Notes under the pieces: model-generated | Told to the model about the DNA's origin: nothing | Database searches by the model: none | The model's input: the letters and a program-made list of their open reading frames with translations, nothing else | Part shown: positions 18,644 through 26,285 of the stretch, one piece after another | Position numbering within the stretch: the stretch's first letter is position 1 | Layout: each line of letters begins with the position of its first letter | DNA from: Denitratisoma sp. DHT3 | GTDB lineage: Bacteria; Pseudomonadota; Gammaproteobacteria; Burkholderiales; Rhodocyclaceae | Direction of reading: 5' to 3' | DNA: 64,000 bases | NCBI RefSeq assembly: GCF_007833355.1 | Contig: NZ_CP020914.1 | Location: forward strand, 3,458,047-3,522,046 | Program-made: the position numbers and the translations under genes

Positions 18644-19660
18644 TTAATGAAGGGCCTGGCGCAGCGCGGCCACGAGGGCGGCGGCCAGCTGTGGGTCGGT
18701 AATATAGCCGGTGGGACTGACCCGGTGCGCCCAACCTCGGTAGCGTTCGACGATGGTCCGGGCGGCGGCCTCGGGCGTATCCAGGATGGCGACGGCGTGG
18801 ATCAGTTCGTCGTCGATGCAGCCGCCCATCTCGGCCCAGCGCCCCGCCTTGCTCATGGCGTTGAGTTCTTCCTGCAGGACGCCCCGGCCCAGCGCGTCGA
18901 GCACCGGCCGGTAGGCCGGCGTGGACGCGTAGAAGGCGATCTGGTTTTGCAGCGCCTCCCGGGCCTTGGCCATTTCCTCGCTGTTGCGGCCGACCGCCAC
19001 CAGCAGTTGGCAGGAGATATCGATGGCGTCGGCCGGCCGGCCGCCTTTGGCGAGGCCACGCTGCAACGCCGGCAGCGCCAGTTGGTCGAGGTAGGGCCGG
19101 CAATGGAAGGGATGTACCAGATAGCCGTCGGCGACTTCGCCGGCCACCTCGGTCATGACCGGGCCGACGCCGGCGAGGTAAATACGGGGCGGCCCATAGG
19201 GGTTGGGCGGCGGCGCCAGGAGCGGCGGCATCAGGGTGTGGGTGTAGAACTCGCCGCGGAAGTCGAGCGGCGCGCGCTGCTGCCAGGCCTGCCAGATGGC
19301 GCGCAGGGCGAGGACGAATTCCCGCATCCGTGCGGCGGGCGCCGACCAGGGCATGGAAAAGCGTTTCTCGATATGGGCCTTGATCTGGGAGCCCAGGCCG
19401 AGGATGAAGCGACCCTGGGAGATCCGCTGCAGGTCGTTGCCTAGCTGGGCAACCACCATCGGGTTGCGGGCGAAGGCCACGGCGATGGCGGTGGTCAGGG
19501 TCAGGCGCTCGGTGTGCTCGGCGGCGAAGGCGAGCGGCAGGAAAGGGTCGATCCGGCCGTCGAAGGTGTAGGCGCCGTCCAGTCCCTGGGCTTCCAGTTG
19601 CCGGGCCTGGGCGCCCGCGTCCAGCGGGTTTTCGGTAAGCAGAGGGGCGTCGATCTTCAT
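18644..19660 (-). CDS. Luciferase-like (LLM class) oxidoreductase
   Basis: 338-residue TIM-barrel protein of the bacterial luciferase/F420-dependent reductase superfamily. Seen: N-terminal ARQLEAQGLDGAYTFDGRIDPFLPLAFAAEHTERLTLTTAIAVAFARNP-type pattern, GNDLQRISQGRFILGLGSQ, and PPRIYLAGVGPVMTEVAGEVADGYLVHPF. It most resembles the group annotated as F420-dependent TIGR03617; whether it uses F420 or FMN cannot be read from sequence. GGAG 8 bases before the ATG. Sits between a crotonase-fold enzyme and an SDR, suggesting a shared degradative route. Confidence 0.85.
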   Translation of the reverse strand: MKIDAPLLTENPLDAGAQARQLEAQGLDGAYTFDGRIDPFLPLAFAAEHTERLTLTTAIAVAFARNPMVVAQLGNDLQRISQGRFILGLGSQIKAHIEKRFSMPWSAPAARMREFVLALRAIWQAWQQRAPLDFRGEFYTHTLMPPLLAPPPNPYGPPRIYLAGVGPVMTEVAGEVADGYLVHPFHCRPYLDQLALPALQRGLAKGGRPADAIDISCQLLVAVGRNSEEMAKAREALQNQIAFYASTPAYRPVLDALGRGVLQEELNAMSKAGRWAEMGGCIDDELIHAVAILDTPEAAARTIVERYRGWAHRVSPTGYITDPQLAAALVAALRQALH

Positions 19661-19675
19661 TGTGCATTCTCCACT

Positions 19676-20491
19676 TTATGTTTCGTTGTCCAAGCCCACG
19701 GGCCAGTCGCGGCCGACCCGGGAGCGCCACTGCGGCAGGCGCTTTTCCAGGTAGGCCACGCCGCCTTCGATGGCGTCTTCGCGGCCCATGCTCTGCTTGA
19801 GCCAACGGGTCTCAAGGCGCTCCACCTCGGGCAGCGTCAGGGTGGCGGCGCGGCAAAGCAGGTGCTTGGTCATGGAGACGGCCAGCGGCGAGCATTGGGT
19901 CGCGATCTCGGCCGAGAGGGCCAGCGCCGTGGGCAGCACTTCGGCCGCCGGCACCACGCGCAAGGCCAGGCCCAGTTTTTCCGCCTCGTCGCCGTCGATG
20001 CGCCGCCCGGTCATCAGCAGTTCGTTGGCCCGCTCGGTGCCGATCAGCCGGGGCAGGGTCCAATGGATGTAGGCATCGGCCACCACGCCGCGCCGCACCT
20101 GGAGCAAGCCGTACTTGCCTTCCCGGGCCAGGACGCGGAAGTCGGCCTGGATCGCGAGGCTCAACCCCAGGCCGATGGCCGCGCCATTGACGGCCGCGAT
20201 CACCGGCTTCCTGATCTCGAAGGCGGCGGTAGATAGCGCCGCGGCACTGTAGTCGCCGCCCTCGAAGCTGCCGAAGGTGTCTGCGCCGCCGCTCATGTCG
20301 GCGCCGGCGCAGAAGGCCTTGCCGGCGCCGGTGACCACCACGACGCGCACATCGTCATCGGCGTCGGCACGGCGGTAGGCGTCGGACCATTCCTCGCCCA
20401 TGCGGCCTGAAAAGGCGTTCATCACCTCGGGACGATGGAGGGTGATCAGCGCGACATGATCGTGGACTTCATAGCGGATGTCCTGATACAT
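19676..20491 (-). CDS. Crotonase-fold protein (enoyl-CoA hydratase/isomerase family)
   Basis: 271 residues with the family oxyanion-hole segments AGKAFCAGADMSG and AAVNGAAIGLGLSLA. At the positions of the two catalytic glutamates of enoyl-CoA hydratase the sequence has Ser (in GLGLSLA) and Gln (in GLLQVRRG), so ordinary water addition is unlikely; isomerase, thioesterase or C-C lyase chemistry on a CoA ester is possible. First gene of the three-gene unit with the luciferase-like and SDR genes. AGGA 7-8 bases upstream of the ATG. Confidence 0.88.
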   Translation of the reverse strand: MYQDIRYEVHDHVALITLHRPEVMNAFSGRMGEEWSDAYRRADADDDVRVVVVTGAGKAFCAGADMSGGADTFGSFEGGDYSAAALSTAAFEIRKPVIAAVNGAAIGLGLSLAIQADFRVLAREGKYGLLQVRRGVVADAYIHWTLPRLIGTERANELLMTGRRIDGDEAEKLGLALRVVPAAEVLPTALALSAEIATQCSPLAVSMTKHLLCRAATLTLPEVERLETRWLKQSMGREDAIEGGVAYLEKRLPQWRSRVGRDWPVGLDNET

Positions 20492-20631
20492 CGGGATTTC
20501 CTGGAATATCGGAGCGGCGAGTATAAGAAGCGAGACTCCCGGACGATATTCGCATTTCCGCCGCCGGCGCCGGTCGAGGGGTGTTGCCCCTGGGCTAGAA
20601 TGCCCGCGTTTCCAAGCCGCTGCCTTTCGCC

Positions 20632-21417
20632 ATGACGCCCGTCCTCGTCTTCGACATCGAGACCATCCCCGACGTAACCGGCCTGCGCCAGATCCACGCG
20701 CTGCCGGAGGCGCTGTCCGATGCCGAGGTGGCTGAATACGCCTTTCAGAAACAGCGCGCCCGGAACGGCAGCGACTTCCTGCCCCTGTACCTGCAGCGGG
20801 TGGCGGTGATCTCCTGCGTCATGCGTTCCGACGAGGGCTTCAAGGTCTGGTCCCTGGCCGAGCCCAAGCTCAACGAAGGCGAGATCATCCAGCGTTTCTA
20901 TTCCGGCATCGAGAAATACACGCCCCAGATCATCTCCTGGAACGGCGGCGGCTTCGACCTGCCGGTGCTGCATTATCGCGGCCTGATCCACGGCGTGACC
21001 GCGCCCCGCTACTGGGAGACCGGCGAGGGCGGCGCCTTTGATGCCCGCGACTTCAAGTGGAACAACTACATCAGTCGTTACCACAGCCGGCACCTGGACC
21101 TGATGGACCTGCTGGCGCTCTACCAGCCCCGGGCCAACGCCCCCCTGGACGAACTGGCCAAGCTGATGGGCCTGCCCGGCAAGCTCGGCATGGACGGCTC
21201 CGCCGTCTGGCAGGGGTGGCTCGACGGCCGCATCGACGACATCCGCGATTATTGCGAAACCGACGTGGTGAATACCTACCTGGTCTATCTGCGCTTCCAG
21301 CAGATGCGCGGCCATCTCACGGCCGCCGAGCATGAGGACGAGGTGGCCTTCGTCCGTGCGCAGCTGGAGGCTTCGCCCCAGGCGCATTGGCGCAAGTTCC
21401 TGGCGGCCTGGGGCTAG
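20632..21417 (+). CDS. Predicted 3'-5' exonuclease, PolB-exo-like
   Basis: 261-residue DnaQ-fold nuclease similar to the proofreading domain of family B DNA polymerases but without a polymerase. DEDDy motifs: FDIETIPD (Asp, Glu) at residues 7-14, ISWNGGGFDLPVL in the middle, and YCETDVVNTYLVY with the Tyr/Asp pair near residue 205. Role in DNA repair or RNA processing is unproven. Stand-alone rightward gene. Confidence 0.85.
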   Translation: MTPVLVFDIETIPDVTGLRQIHALPEALSDAEVAEYAFQKQRARNGSDFLPLYLQRVAVISCVMRSDEGFKVWSLAEPKLNEGEIIQRFYSGIEKYTPQIISWNGGGFDLPVLHYRGLIHGVTAPRYWETGEGGAFDARDFKWNNYISRYHSRHLDLMDLLALYQPRANAPLDELAKLMGLPGKLGMDGSAVWQGWLDGRIDDIRDYCETDVVNTYLVYLRFQQMRGHLTAAEHEDEVAFVRAQLEASPQAHWRKFLAAWG

Positions 21418-21442
21418 GTCGCTATCGGGACTTCGCCCGGCG

Positions 21443-21718
21443 TCAGCCCCGCGCTGCGGCCAGGCCGGCCCGCAGCAGTTCCTCCACCAGTGCGTTGAGT
21501 GGCACCTGCCGGTCTGTGGACCGCTGCTGCAGGGTCTGCACCAATTCCTTGTCGAGCTTCACCGCGAAGGGCACCAGGCCCAACGCCTGATCCCGGCGGC
21601 GCTGTTCCTTCTTGTCGGGCACGGCGGCGGCCTGGCCGAAGCGGCCGGGAGTGCCGGCATTCTTCATCTGGCCCATGATCTTGAGGCCGAGGTTCTTTTC
21701 CAGATCGGTGCGTTTCAT
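21443..21718 (-). CDS. Small ribbon-helix-helix-like protein
   Basis: 91 residues; the C-terminal half, FAVKLDKELVQTLQQRSTDRQVPLNALVEELLRAGL, has the strand-helix-helix pattern of Arc/CopG DNA-binding proteins. The N-terminal half is basic and polar. No toxin gene neighbours it, so it is probably a stand-alone regulator or unknown conserved protein. The ATG at 21718 with GGAAA upstream is preferred over an in-frame TTG at 21736. Confidence 0.65.
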   Translation of the reverse strand: MKRTDLEKNLGLKIMGQMKNAGTPGRFGQAAAVPDKKEQRRRDQALGLVPFAVKLDKELVQTLQQRSTDRQVPLNALVEELLRAGLAAARG

Positions 21719-21746
21719 GGTGTTTCCGCAATTCAATGAATGAGGC

Positions 21747-22799
21747 TCAAACCCGCAGCAGCAGCATTTTCAGCGGATGCTTGCCGTCGCGGCTGGGGAA
21801 GTCGGCTTCCGGGACGATCCATTCGGCTTCGCGGATCGGCCGGCCGGCTTTTCTGGCGCTGCGTTCGAGCTGGTCCAGCCAGGCTTCCCGCTCCACCTGG
21901 GCCACGTTGTTGCAGCAAACGAGGGTGCCGCCCTCGGCGGTGCACAGCAGGGCGGGCTTGAACAGCGCCGGGTAGTCGTTGACCAGGTCCACCACGCCGA
22001 AAGGACTTTTGGCGTAGCGGGGCGGGTCGAGGAACACCAGGTCGAAGGCGCGCGGCTCCAGTTTGGGGAAGGGAGGCATCGGCTTGCCGCGCACCCGTTG
22101 CGGCTGGCCGATGCCCGAATACTGGCGCATCGCGGCGAAGGCGTCGGACTTGATGAAGCGCAGGCGCTGGGGCAGTTCGTTCAAGGCGGCGTTGTCCTTG
22201 CCGACCTTGAGCGCGGTCTCGGAAAAATCCACGTTCACCACGAAGTCCGCGCCGGCCTTGGCCGCAGCCACGCCGACGCCGCAGGTATAGGCGAACACGT
22301 TGAGCAGGGATTTGATGGACTGGCCCGCCGCTTCCGCCATCACCCGGCGCCGGGCGGCGCGCAGGTCGAGAAACAGCCAGGGATCCTGGCCGTCGTGACG
22401 GGCCTGGATCTGGTATTTCACGCCCATTTCCCGTGCGATCACCGGCGTGGTGGCGATGGCCATGGCCTCGGCCGACAAAGGATTGCCGATGCGCGAATTC
22501 TTCGCGCTGCGGTCGTTGTAGACCAGCTTCAGCCCCGCTATCCGGCTGCGGTAGAAGGACTCGATGGCCTCCACCGCGGCCGGTTCCAGGGTGCGATGGA
22601 AGCTCTGCACCAGCAGCAACTCGCCGTAGCGGTCCACCGTCAGCCCGCTTTCCCCCTCCACGCTGCCGTGGAACAAGCGGTAGGCGTCGGTGGACTCGGC
22701 GTGGAGCCGCGCCAGCAGCCCGCCACGGGCGGCATGGGCGGCGTCCAGCAGGGCGGTCAGGGCTTCTTGAGCCACTCGCCCTTGTCGTCCTGAATCCAC
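21747..22799 (-). CDS. SAM-dependent methyltransferase, RlmI/RlmK-like
   Basis: Up to 350 residues. Contains the fold typical of 23S rRNA m5C methyltransferases without the PUA domain: ESTDAYRLFHGxxEGESGLTVDRYG, SAM-binding LLNVFAYTCGVGVAAAKAGA, and catalytic motif FDLVFLDPPRYAKSP. The start is uncertain: a GTG at 22799 overlaps the upstream gene by 43 bases, and a GTG at 22775 has AAGG in front of it. The target is probably RNA. A separate full-length RlmI is encoded at 45585-46805, so this is a paralog. Confidence 0.85.
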   Translation of the reverse strand: MDSGRQGRVAQEALTALLDAAHAARGGLLARLHAESTDAYRLFHGSVEGESGLTVDRYGELLLVQSFHRTLEPAAVEAIESFYRSRIAGLKLVYNDRSAKNSRIGNPLSAEAMAIATTPVIAREMGVKYQIQARHDGQDPWLFLDLRAARRRVMAEAAGQSIKSLLNVFAYTCGVGVAAAKAGADFVVNVDFSETALKVGKDNAALNELPQRLRFIKSDAFAAMRQYSGIGQPQRVRGKPMPPFPKLEPRAFDLVFLDPPRYAKSPFGVVDLVNDYPALFKPALLCTAEGGTLVCCNNVAQVEREAWLDQLERSARKAGRPIREAEWIVPEADFPSRDGKHPLKMLLLRV

Positions 22800-23188
22800 C
22801 AGCCGGATTTCATTTCCTTCTGCCAGCGGTCTTTCAGGTGCACCCGGATGACGGGGATGGCGTCGCGCTTGCCGTTGCCGTCGGCGATCGCCATGGCCAT
22901 GGATTCCCGGTCATGGTTCTCGGCGTCGATCAGCTTTTCGGCGATCTGGCGTTGCGGCAGGGTCAGGTGCTGGTCGGCGCCGGGGTGGATCGCCACCATG
23001 CCCTTGTTGTCGACGCCGATGATGCCGGCTTCGTAGAAGCGGACCAGGCGCGAGAAGCGCTGCCCCATCGCGTGATGGGTGACCACGATGGGCGGGGTGC
23101 CCATGTCGTAGTTGATGCCGTCGATGGTTTCCGCCCAGGCGGTGGACAGGGTGGCGGCGGACAGCAGGACGGTCAGGGCGAACTTCAT
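22757..23188 (-). CDS. Secreted protein of unknown function (possibly YdbL/DUF1318-like)
   Basis: 143 residues with a cleavable signal peptide (MKFALTVLLSAATLSTAWA). The mature part (GIIGVDNKGMVAIHPGADQHLTLPQRQIAEKLIDAENHDRE... ending GWWIQDDKGEWLKK) has a charged helical centre and a Trp-rich end that recall DUF1318 periplasmic proteins, but I am not sure of the match. It starts 10 bases after the SCO1 stop and overlaps the methyltransferase frame, so these three genes are likely one leftward transcript. Confidence 0.65.
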   Translation of the reverse strand: MKFALTVLLSAATLSTAWAETIDGINYDMGTPPIVVTHHAMGQRFSRLVRFYEAGIIGVDNKGMVAIHPGADQHLTLPQRQIAEKLIDAENHDRESMAMAIADGNGKRDAIPVIRVHLKDRWQKEMKSGWWIQDDKGEWLKKP

Positions 23189-23197
23189 GGGGCTCTC

Positions 23198-23770
23198 CTA
23201 TTTTCCGGACAGTAGCAGTTTGAGATCGTCGGCCACGTTGCGCGCGCTTTCGCCGTAGCGGATCACCAGGCGCAGGCGGCCCTGCGGGTCGAAGGCGTAA
23301 CTGGCCGTGGAATGGTCGATGGTGTAGCCGCTGCCGGCGGGTTGCTTGGCGTAGAACACCTTGAACTCCTGGGCAACCGCCGCCGTCGCCTGCGCGTCGC
23401 CGCGCAGGCCGAGAAAACTCGGGTTGAATTGGGGAACGTAGGTGGCCAGCAATTCGGCGCTGTCCCGTTCCGGGTCGAGGGTGACGAACAGCACCTGGAC
23501 GCGCTGCGCATCGGGACCCAGCAGATCCATGACTTCGCGCATGGTGGTCAGCGTGGTGGGGCAGACGTCGGGGCAATGGGTGTAGCCGAAGAACAGCACC
23601 ACGACCTTGCCGCGGAAATCCTCGAGGCGCCGCGGGTTGCCGGCGGGATCGTTGAGGCTGAAGGTCTTGCCCCAGTCGATCCCGGTGATGTCCGTGGCAT
23701 GGAACTGGACGGGCTGGCCGCAGCCGGCGAGCGCCAGGGCGGTGAGCAGGATGTGGAGATAGCGGCGCAT
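23198..23770 (-). CDS. SCO1/SenC family copper chaperone lipoprotein
   Basis: 190 residues, thioredoxin fold. Signal peptide ends in a lipobox (LALAGC), so a membrane-anchored lipoprotein in the periplasm. Copper ligands CPDVC (CX3C) and the distal His in TIDHS are present. SCO proteins load the CuA site of cytochrome c oxidase or act as thiol reductants. ATG at 23770 is used because the signal peptide follows at once. It is divergent from the heme-copper oxidase-like gene at 23931, which is likely its partner. Confidence 0.9.
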   Translation of the reverse strand: MRRYLHILLTALALAGCGQPVQFHATDITGIDWGKTFSLNDPAGNPRRLEDFRGKVVVLFFGYTHCPDVCPTTLTTMREVMDLLGPDAQRVQVLFVTLDPERDSAELLATYVPQFNPSFLGLRGDAQATAAVAQEFKVFYAKQPAGSGYTIDHSTASYAFDPQGRLRLVIRYGESARNVADDLKLLLSGK

Positions 23771-23930
23771 CGGATGGAAAACCAGGTGGGGTAAGTCGTG
23801 AGAGCGTGCCATGGAGCGGGCCAGTATAACCGAGCCGGCATGCCGGAAACTTGACGGAGGCGGGGCTGGATCAAGGTCGGTACGCGCCGCTGACTTTATA
23901 CTGGCGGCCTTTTCATCGATTGGGGGTTCC

Positions 23931-25238
23931 ATGGATTCCATTCCTAATGGCATACCGCGTCAATTGAGCCGGGCCTGGCTATGGCTCGGGCTCGCGGCCT
24001 TGATCGGCTCGGGTTTGCTGGCCATCCTGCTGGTCTTCTCCCGTACGCCGGGATTCCAGGACTTCTTTCCCCTGCGCAATTTCTTTCGCTCCGCGCTGAT
24101 CGTGCATGTCGATCTGTCGGTGGCGATCTGGTTCATGGCCCTGGCCGCGCTGCTGTGGAGCACGGTCGGGGGGACGCGATTGGCGCTGCTGAGCCGGGCC
24201 GGCTTGTGGCTGGCCGCGCTGGGAACGGTGCTGATGACCGTCTCGCCGTTTTTCCCCGACGCCCAGCCGCTGCTGAACAACTATATTCCGGTGCTCCAGC
24301 ACCCGGTGTTCTACGCCAGCCTGGTGCTCTGTGGCGCGGGCTTCGGCCTGGTGCTGGTGCGGGCGCTGATCACCGGCCAGGCCCTGGCCTCGCCGCTGCA
24401 CCTCGGGCTCTGGCTGGGCGCGCTGGCGGGCGCGCTGGCCTGGTTCTGTTTCGCCGCCTCCTGGATCGCGCTGCCGACGGCGACGGATCATGTCTATTTC
24501 GAGAGGCTGTTCTGGGCGGGTGGGCACACCCTGCAGTTCCAGCACGCGCTGTTGATGCTGGTGGCCTGGTTCTGGATGGCCCGGGAACTGGCGTTGCTGC
24601 CGCGGCAAGCGTCGGCGGCCCACGGCGCCCTGTTCGTGCTCGCCGCCCTTCCCCTGCTGGTCGCCCCCTATCTGGTGTTGACCACGGCGGCCGGCAGCCC
24701 GGAGCAGATGGGCGGGTTCGCCAAACTGATGATCTACGGGCACATGGCGATGCTGCCCCTGATGGCGCTGATCGTGCCGGCGCTGTGGCGTGGGCGCGGT
24801 CTGGCCGATCCGGTGAAGTCGGCGCTGTGGGCGTCCTTCGTGCTCTTCACCGTGGGCGGCGTGCTCGGGCACATGATCCAGGGCGTCAATGTGGTGATTC
24901 CGGCCCACTATCACGGCTCCATCGTCGGCGTGACGCTGGCCTTCATGGGTATGGCCTACGTGCTGCTGCCCCAGTTGGGCTACCGGGCGGTGGAGGGCGG
25001 GCTGGCCCGCTGGCAGCCTTATGTCTACGGCGGCGGCCAGTTGCTGCACATCCTGGGCCTGGCCTGGTCCGGCGGTTACGGCGTGCAGCGCAAGGTGGCC
25101 GGTGCCGAGCAGGTGCTGACCTCGCTGCCGCAGAAGATCGGCATGGGCATGATGGGCCTGGGTGGCTTCATCGCGATCATCGGCGGCCTGCTGTTCGTGG
25201 TGGTGTGCCTGAAGGCGATGCGGGGCAAAGCCCGCTAG
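23931..25238 (+). CDS. Orphan heme-copper oxidase subunit I-like membrane protein
   Basis: 435 residues, about 12 membrane helices. It keeps several metal/heme ligands of the cytochrome oxidase/NO reductase subunit I family: His59 (HVDLSV, low-spin heme), His199 in WAGGH (a CuB-type ligand), and His326-x-His328 (HYH, the two heme ligands on one helix). Where canonical enzymes have a His-His pair for CuB only one candidate, His271 (IYGH), is seen. No subunit II or III follows. Function could be an oxidase, an NO reductase relative or a heme/copper factor; unresolved. Divergent SCO1 gene suggests copper use. Confidence 0.8.
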   Translation: MDSIPNGIPRQLSRAWLWLGLAALIGSGLLAILLVFSRTPGFQDFFPLRNFFRSALIVHVDLSVAIWFMALAALLWSTVGGTRLALLSRAGLWLAALGTVLMTVSPFFPDAQPLLNNYIPVLQHPVFYASLVLCGAGFGLVLVRALITGQALASPLHLGLWLGALAGALAWFCFAASWIALPTATDHVYFERLFWAGGHTLQFQHALLMLVAWFWMARELALLPRQASAAHGALFVLAALPLLVAPYLVLTTAAGSPEQMGGFAKLMIYGHMAMLPLMALIVPALWRGRGLADPVKSALWASFVLFTVGGVLGHMIQGVNVVIPAHYHGSIVGVTLAFMGMAYVLLPQLGYRAVEGGLARWQPYVYGGGQLLHILGLAWSGGYGVQRKVAGAEQVLTSLPQKIGMGMMGLGGFIAIIGGLLFVVVCLKAMRGKAR

Positions 25239-25263
25239 CCGCTGGCTGAAAGTCAGCGAGAGT

Positions 25264-25296
25264 AAAAAAGCCATGGGCACCGCCCATGGCTTTTTT
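25264..25296. terminator. Bidirectional terminator
   Basis: AAAAAAGCCATGGGC / GCCCATGGCTTTTTT, perfect 15-base arms and 3-base loop with T-runs on both strands, between the convergent oxidase-like gene and secF. Confidence 0.93.
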
Positions 25297-25338
25297 GTGC
25301 GTGCCCGGTACGGGCGCCATGCTTCGGGGGGCGCGGCG

Positions 25339-26274
25339 TCAGACCACGGCTTCCTGCTTTTCCACCTTCACCTTGATGAACTGCTCGCGGGAGACGCCCA
25401 GCCACATCACCAGGGGGCTGGCCACCAGCACCGAGGAGTAGATGCCGAACAGAATGCCGATGGTCAGCGCCATGGCGAAGTAGTGCAGAGCCTCGCCGCC
25501 GAAGATCAGCATCGAGGTGACCATCATCTGGGTGCAGCCGTGGGTGATGATGGTCCGCGAGATGGTACTTGTGATCGCGTGGTTGAGCACCTCGGGCGTG
25601 GTCATGCCGCGCTTCTTCTTGAAGGTTTCACGCACCCGGTCGAAAACCACCACCGACTCGTTCACCGAGTAGCCCAGCACCGCCAGCACGGCGGCCAGCA
25701 CCGGCAGGGAGAACTCCCACTGGAAGAAGGCGAAGAAGCCAAGGATGATCACCACGTCGTGCAGGTTGGCGATGATGGCGGAAACCGCGAAGCGCCATTC
25801 GAAGCGCATCGCCAGGTAAATGACGATGCCGACCACCACCAGCAGCAGGGCGAGCGCCCCGTCGGAGGCGAGCTCTTTGCCGACCTGGGGACCAACGAAC
25901 TCCACTCGCTTCAGGGTCGCCGCATTGGCGGCGTCCACGGTGCGGAGGGAGGCCATTACCCGCTCACCGACCTTGGCGGTCTCGGCATCCTTGGACAGGG
26001 GCACGCGGATCAGCACGTCGCGCGAGGTGCCGAAGTTCTGCACCTGGGTGTCGGTGAAGCCGTCGTTGCGCAACCGGTCGCGCAGCTTCTCGAGGTCGGG
26101 CGCCTGGGCGTAGCTGATTTCCATCAGGGTGCCGCCGGTGAACTCGATGGAGAAGTGCAGCCCCTTGCCGACCAGGAACACCACGGCCAGGACGAAGGTG
26201 ATCAACGAAATCACGTTGAACACCAGCGCATAGCGCATGAAGGGGATGTCTTTCTTGATGCGGAAGAATTCCAT
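25339..26274 (-). CDS. secF: Protein translocase subunit SecF
   Basis: 311-residue inner-membrane RND-type protein with one N-terminal helix, the periplasmic domain starting with SIEFTGGTLMEI, and the C-terminal five-helix domain with GYSVNESVVVFDRVRE. Works with SecD and YajC at SecYEG in proton-driven protein export. Twelve bases downstream of secD; a terminator follows. Confidence 0.97.
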   Translation of the reverse strand: MEFFRIKKDIPFMRYALVFNVISLITFVLAVVFLVGKGLHFSIEFTGGTLMEISYAQAPDLEKLRDRLRNDGFTDTQVQNFGTSRDVLIRVPLSKDAETAKVGERVMASLRTVDAANAATLKRVEFVGPQVGKELASDGALALLLVVVGIVIYLAMRFEWRFAVSAIIANLHDVVIILGFFAFFQWEFSLPVLAAVLAVLGYSVNESVVVFDRVRETFKKKRGMTTPEVLNHAITSTISRTIITHGCTQMMVTSMLIFGGEALHYFAMALTIGILFGIYSSVLVASPLVMWLGVSREQFIKVKVEKQEAVV

Positions 26275-26285
26275 GGTGCTCTACC

